A stretch of DNA of 64,000 nt from Lawsonia intracellularis PHE/MN1-00 (GTDB lineage: Bacteria; Desulfobacterota; Desulfovibrionia; Desulfovibrionales; Desulfovibrionaceae). The position numbers and the translations under genes are program-made. This document shows, piece after piece, positions 60,696 to 64,000 of this stretch; within the stretch, counting starts at the first letter, position 1; every line of letters begins with the position of its first letter. The stretch spans positions 925,501 to 989,500 of the forward strand of contig NC_008011.1 in assembly GCF_000055945.1 (NCBI RefSeq). The letters are read 5' to 3'. Under the pieces are notes generated by a model. That model ran no database searches. It was not told where the DNA came from and worked only from the letters and a program-made list of their open reading frames with translations.

Positions 60696-61238
60696 ATGGT
60701 ATCCTATCATAATGTTGTTATAGCAGGCTTTGGTGGGCAAGGGGTTATGCTTATTGGTAACCTTTTAGCGCAAGCAGGTATGGAGGCTGGAAGGAATGTT
60801 ACATATTTCCCTGTATATGGAGCAGAAATGCGTGGAGGGACAGCTAACTGTACTGTAGTTATTTCTGAAGAATTAGTTGGTTCTCCTGTAGTTATTTCTC
60901 CTCTTTCTACAATTATTATGAACCAACCATCGTTAGATAAATTCCAACATCGTATCTGTGCAGACGGAGTGCAAATTGTTAATACATCAATGATAGAAAA
61001 AGAAGCTATTGACCCATCTAAAAAAACAGTATGTGTTCCTGCTAATGAACTCGCAGATAAAATAGGTAATATTAAAGGTGCTAATATGGTGGCCTTAGGA
61101 GCTTTTTTAAAAGCTACAGGCTGTTTATCTCTTGATGTTGTTATAAGTGCATTAGAAAGAGTCATTTCTTCACATTATCATCATCTTATTCCTAGTAATA
61201 TAGCTGCTCTTGAAGCAGGGTATACTTTTTATGCATAA
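60696..61238 (+). CDS. korC: 2-oxoacid:ferredoxin oxidoreductase subunit gamma (KorC-like)
   Basis: Gamma subunit, 180 aa. The N-terminal 'VIAGFGGQGVMLIGNLLAQA' and 'FPVYGAEMRGGTANCTVVIS' are standard for this family. GAGG five bases upstream supports the ATG. It completes korDABC; no terminator with a strong stem follows before the tRNA gene. Confidence 0.93.
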   Translation: MVSYHNVVIAGFGGQGVMLIGNLLAQAGMEAGRNVTYFPVYGAEMRGGTANCTVVISEELVGSPVVISPLSTIIMNQPSLDKFQHRICADGVQIVNTSMIEKEAIDPSKKTVCVPANELADKIGNIKGANMVALGAFLKATGCLSLDVVISALERVISSHYHHLIPSNIAALEAGYTFYA

Positions 61239-61371
61239 GTCTTGACTACAATAGTCATTAGAATATAATTTAGCACATTATATATTATACTATTTTTGTC
61301 TCACTATATTAATTTAAGTCTTTTTAACACTATTAGTAAGTTAGATATAATTTAAAAGGCAATGAACTGAT

Positions 61372-61377
61372 TATAAT
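61372..61377 (+). promoter_or_regulatory. Candidate -10 element of the tRNA-Leu promoter
   Basis: A perfect TATAAT lies 35 nt before the mature tRNA 5' end. The -35 region 17 nt upstream (AATTTA) is poor. In DNA this AT-rich a TATAAT can occur by chance, so the call is weak. Confidence 0.3.
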
Positions 61378-61411
61378 TTTTAGCAACTAGGTATAAATGC
61401 TTTTATTATGT

Positions 61412-61495
61412 GCGAGAGTGGCGGAATTGGTAGACGCACTGGACTTAGAATCCAGCGGTTATGCCGTGAGAGTTCAAGTCTCTCCTCTCGCACCA
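61412..61495 (+). tRNA. tRNA-Leu (anticodon UAG)
   Basis: A complete 84-nt class II tRNA with encoded CCA. Acceptor arms GCGAGAG (61412-61418) and CTCTCGC (61485-61491) pair fully. The D-loop contains TTGGTAGA, the anticodon loop is C-TTAGAA with anticodon TAG, a long variable arm follows (GGTTATGCC region), and the T-loop is GTTCAAG. The anticodon and long variable arm identify it as Leu, reading CUA and other CUN codons. It is isolated between korC and tig; about 290 nt of featureless AT-rich DNA follow before tig. Confidence 0.97.
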
Positions 61496-61787
61496 CTGAT
61501 TATATCTATAAATTAGTAGCTTGTTTATAGACAAGATAATTCTCCTACGATAAACTCATTTCTTTATAGAACAATAAAGAATGCCTATTTGTGAGTCCTC
61601 TTTTTATTTAGTATTATACTATTGGTAACAATAAAGTAGTTATGTATGAAATAATAAGCGTTGTATTACAAGAGGTTAAGTAATACACATTTTTTTATTT
61701 TATTCATCTGTTACTAGTTAATCCCATATTAGAACATGGCAAGTATATGTTGCTTTTGTTACTATAACTCAATCAAGGAGTTTTGTT

Positions 61788-63080
61788 ATGGAGTTTGTTC
61801 TTGAGTCTATTTCTCCTACAAAAAAGAAACTTACTATCTCTTTAACCCCTGATGAGGTGAATACAGCTTTAGATAGTGTTATTGCTCAATATAAAAAAGA
61901 TCTTTCTTTACCAGGTTTTCGTAAGGGGAAAGTTCCTAATAGTGTTGTCTTTAAAAAATTTTCAGAAGAAATTACTAATAAAGCAACAGAAGAGACACTA
62001 AAAATTTATATAAAAGAAATTTTTCAAAAAGAGCATATCAAGCCACTATGTAATTTACTGACAGAAGATACAGATTTTATTCGTAATGAGAGTTTTTCCT
62101 CTACATTGACCTTTGAAGTTTTACCTGAAATTACATTTCCTAACTATGAAGGACTTGAAGTTCACCAAGATGTTGTAAAAGTAACAGATGAAGAAGTTGC
62201 AGAGCTTCTTAAGAATATTCAGCTAGCTATGGCAGAGTTAGTAGATGTTAAAGAAGATCGTTCCCCTCAAAATGGAGATGTTGTTGATGTTGATTATAAA
62301 GGATTTGAAAATGGTTCTCCAGTAACTGATGTTAGTGGTGAACATTTTGTTTTAACTTTAGGTCAAAGACAGGCATTAGAAGATTTTGAGCAGTTAGTTA
62401 AAACAGCTAAGGTTGGTGAAGAAAAAGTTGGTATTGTGAATTTCCCTAGAGATTATGCTCATAAGGGTTTAGCAGGTAAAAGTATTGATTTTCATATTAA
62501 GCTTAACAGTATTAAAACATCTATTCTTCCAGAGCTAGATGCTGACTTTGCTAAAAAAGCTGGATATGAAGATATAGATAAACTCAGAGAGGCTGCAAAA
62601 GTACAGCTTGAGATTAAGAAAAAGCAAAATGCTAAATCAAATGCAATGAAGAAGCTTATAAATGGTCTATTAGAACAAGTTACATTTGATGTTCCTGAAA
62701 CAATGCTAGAAACAAGAATTGAACGAATATTAGGAGATCATAATATTCGTTCACAACAAACGGTGCAGGTTCAAACTGGTGAGGAACGGTCAGAATCAGA
62801 AGAAGAGTTATATAATAATGCAAAAGTGGAAGCATTAGCTGTTCTTCGTCCTCAAATTTTTCTTATGGCTTTGGCGGAAAAAGAGAAACTTGTTGTTATG
62901 GAGCAAGAGGTAGAAAGAGCTTTGTATAATATGGCTATTCGTGCTAGACAAGACTATAATAAATTTCGTGACGCATATTACCGTAGTGGTTTAGTTTATG
63001 AGTTACAAGATCATCTCCTTGCAGAAAAGGCAATGGAACTTATATATAATAAAGCAAATGTAGTAGAAGTAGAGCAGTAG
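61788..63080 (+). CDS. tig: Trigger factor
   Basis: Ribosome-bound chaperone and peptidyl-prolyl isomerase, 430 aa. The ribosome-binding signature is 'LPGFRKGKVPNSVV'. The FKBP-like domain is at about 160-245 ('GDVVDVDYKGFENG', 'DFHIKLNSIK'), and a helical C-terminal chaperone domain follows. AAGGAG precedes the ATG by seven bases. It is followed by clpP, the tig-clpP-clpX order common in bacteria. Confidence 0.96.
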   Translation: MEFVLESISPTKKKLTISLTPDEVNTALDSVIAQYKKDLSLPGFRKGKVPNSVVFKKFSEEITNKATEETLKIYIKEIFQKEHIKPLCNLLTEDTDFIRNESFSSTLTFEVLPEITFPNYEGLEVHQDVVKVTDEEVAELLKNIQLAMAELVDVKEDRSPQNGDVVDVDYKGFENGSPVTDVSGEHFVLTLGQRQALEDFEQLVKTAKVGEEKVGIVNFPRDYAHKGLAGKSIDFHIKLNSIKTSILPELDADFAKKAGYEDIDKLREAAKVQLEIKKKQNAKSNAMKKLINGLLEQVTFDVPETMLETRIERILGDHNIRSQQTVQVQTGEERSESEEELYNNAKVEALAVLRPQIFLMALAEKEKLVVMEQEVERALYNMAIRARQDYNKFRDAYYRSGLVYELQDHLLAEKAMELIYNKANVVEVEQ

Positions 63081-63236
63081 AAATTTTTGAGGATTTTATC
63101 CCATGTCTTTACTAGAAGATAACTAGTTAAACAAGATAAAGTCATTTAACTGACAGAGTTATATACTTTATTAGTTAATTCTTATGATATCTATTATTTA
63201 TTAACTAATTTATTATCCTAAGTATGGAGATCCTTA

Positions 63237-63866
63237 ATGGATGATATTTTTAATATGACAGTCCCTATTGTTGTTGAAAATAACGGAAGAAATGAAAGAG
63301 CTTATGATATTTACTCAAGACTACTAAAAGATCGTATTGTTCTTCTTGGTACAGAAGTAAATGATCAAGTAGCATCCCTTATTTGTGCACAACTTTTATT
63401 TTTAGAGTCACAGGATCCAGAAAAAGAAATTTATTTATATATTAATAGCCCTGGAGGTTCAGTAACTGCAGGTCTCGCAATATATGATACTATGAACTAT
63501 ATTACACCAAATGTAGCAACGGTTTGTATGGGGCGTGCCGCAAGTATGGGTGCTTTGTTATTAGCTGCTGGTGAAAAAAATATGCGTTATGCCTTACCTA
63601 ATAGCCAGGTAATGATTCATCAGCCATTAGGCGGTTACCAAGGACAAGCTACAGATATTGATATCCATGCCAGAGAAATTTTACGTATGCGTCAACGGTT
63701 AAATGAAATTTTGATGGAGCAGACAGGACAGTCACTTGAAAAGGTTGCACAAGATACTGAGCGTGACTATTTTATGACGGCAGAAGATGCTAAAGCTTAT
63801 GGACTTATTGATAAAGTCTTGGTTTCCCGAAAAGATTTAGATATAGAGCATGAAAAAACAGAATAA
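63237..63866 (+). CDS. clpP: ATP-dependent Clp protease proteolytic subunit
   Basis: Serine protease forming the double-heptamer ClpP chamber, 209 aa. The catalytic Ser is in '[11 protein letters not shown]', His in '[18 protein letters not shown]', and the Asp follows at '[13 protein letters not shown]'. '[19 protein letters not shown]' is the usual early motif. GGAG seven bases upstream supports the ATG at 63237. clpX would be expected just beyond the window, but its start is not in the last 134 nt. Confidence 0.96.
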   Translation: MDDIFNMTVPIVVENNGRNERAYDIYSRLLKDRIVLLGTEVNDQVASLICAQLLFLESQDPEKEIYLYINSPGGSVTAGLAIYDTMNYITPNVATVCMGRAASMGALLLAAGEKNMRYALPNSQVMIHQPLGGYQGQATDIDIHAREILRMRQRLNEILMEQTGQSLEKVAQDTERDYFMTAEDAKAYGLIDKVLVSRKDLDIEHEKTE

Positions 63867-63920
63867 GTTATATAGTTTCCTTTTTGTTTTAGAATGTTAT
63901 GGAAAGTACTAATATAAGTT

Positions 63921-64000
63921 ATGGCTAATTCAATTAAGGTGCATAGGATTTTTGAAGGTTTAGTAATAATTATATCTAACTATTCATCCACCCTTGTTTT
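63921..64000 (+). CDS. Possible start of a gene running off the window
   Basis: An ATG at 63921 opens a frame (MANSIKVHRIFEGLVIII...) that continues to the window end without a stop, 26 codons. No clear ribosome-binding site is visible and the peptide is not recognised; it does not look like ClpX. Open stretches of this length arise by chance in such DNA. Confidence 0.2.
   Translation, partial: MANSIKVHRIFEGLVIIISNYSSTLV

Noticed and set aside
60707-61165. 152-aa antisense ORF within korC
   Set aside because: korC has clear family motifs and tight operon spacing; the antisense frame has no domain.

Overview
The window is an AT-rich bacterial chromosome segment. Its gene content and protein flavour are those of the Desulfovibrionaceae: def-fmt-DUF116, a KorDABC-type 2-oxoacid:ferredoxin oxidoreductase, a dicluster ferredoxin, and a CsrA/FliW pair behind flgKL. 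The very low G+C, short gene set, T/A homopolymers and stop-rich spacers suggest a reduced, host-adapted member. Lawsonia intracellularis is my best guess; this rests on recognition of style, not on a search. No phage, IS element, CRISPR array or rRNA was seen.

Layout. 1-8.5 kb (+): late flagellar genes flgA(partial)-flgH-flgI-flgJ, then flgN-flgK-flgL and a single gene fusing CsrA to its antagonist FliW. 8.7-10.3 kb (+): NAD(P)H-hydrate repair enzyme. 10.3-22.8 kb (-): comM/yifB, a SulP transporter, an amino-acid ABC permease and binding protein, ribosomal protein S1, RNase HI, two tandem menA-like prenyltransferases flanking a CPBP protease, tmk and a YhaM-like HD protein. 22.9-25.9 kb (+): surE, fba, gap. 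25.9-30.8 kb: def-fmt-DUF116 (-), dus (+), pgeF and 5-formyl-THF cyclo-ligase (-). 31.8-34.4 kb (+): RNase G/E and queH. 34.5-39.7 kb: a Kef-type antiporter (-) opposite trkA-trkH (+). 39.8-46.2 kb: psd-pssA, nth (-), cutA, a PfkB kinase, a degenerate EPSP-synthase-like protein and thiD. 46.3-47.5 kb (-): ferredoxin and a TPR lipoprotein. 47.5-55.1 kb (-): gyrA, gyrB, dnaN, dnaA, the classic origin-proximal block, read dnaA to gyrA. 55.4-57.9 kb (+): M23 peptidase and queA. 58.6-61.2 kb (+): korDABC. Then a tRNA-Leu(UAG), tig and clpP.

Genes left of dnaA on the + strand are less G-rich than + strand genes to its right, which fits a replication origin near 55 kb, although I find no cluster of good DnaA boxes. 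The most unusual items are the CsrA-FliW fusion, the EPSP-synthase-like protein that has lost its catalytic residues, the tandem prenyltransferases sharing a 33-nt identical block, and a 37-nt T tract that is both the tail of the tmk terminator and the leader of the next gene.
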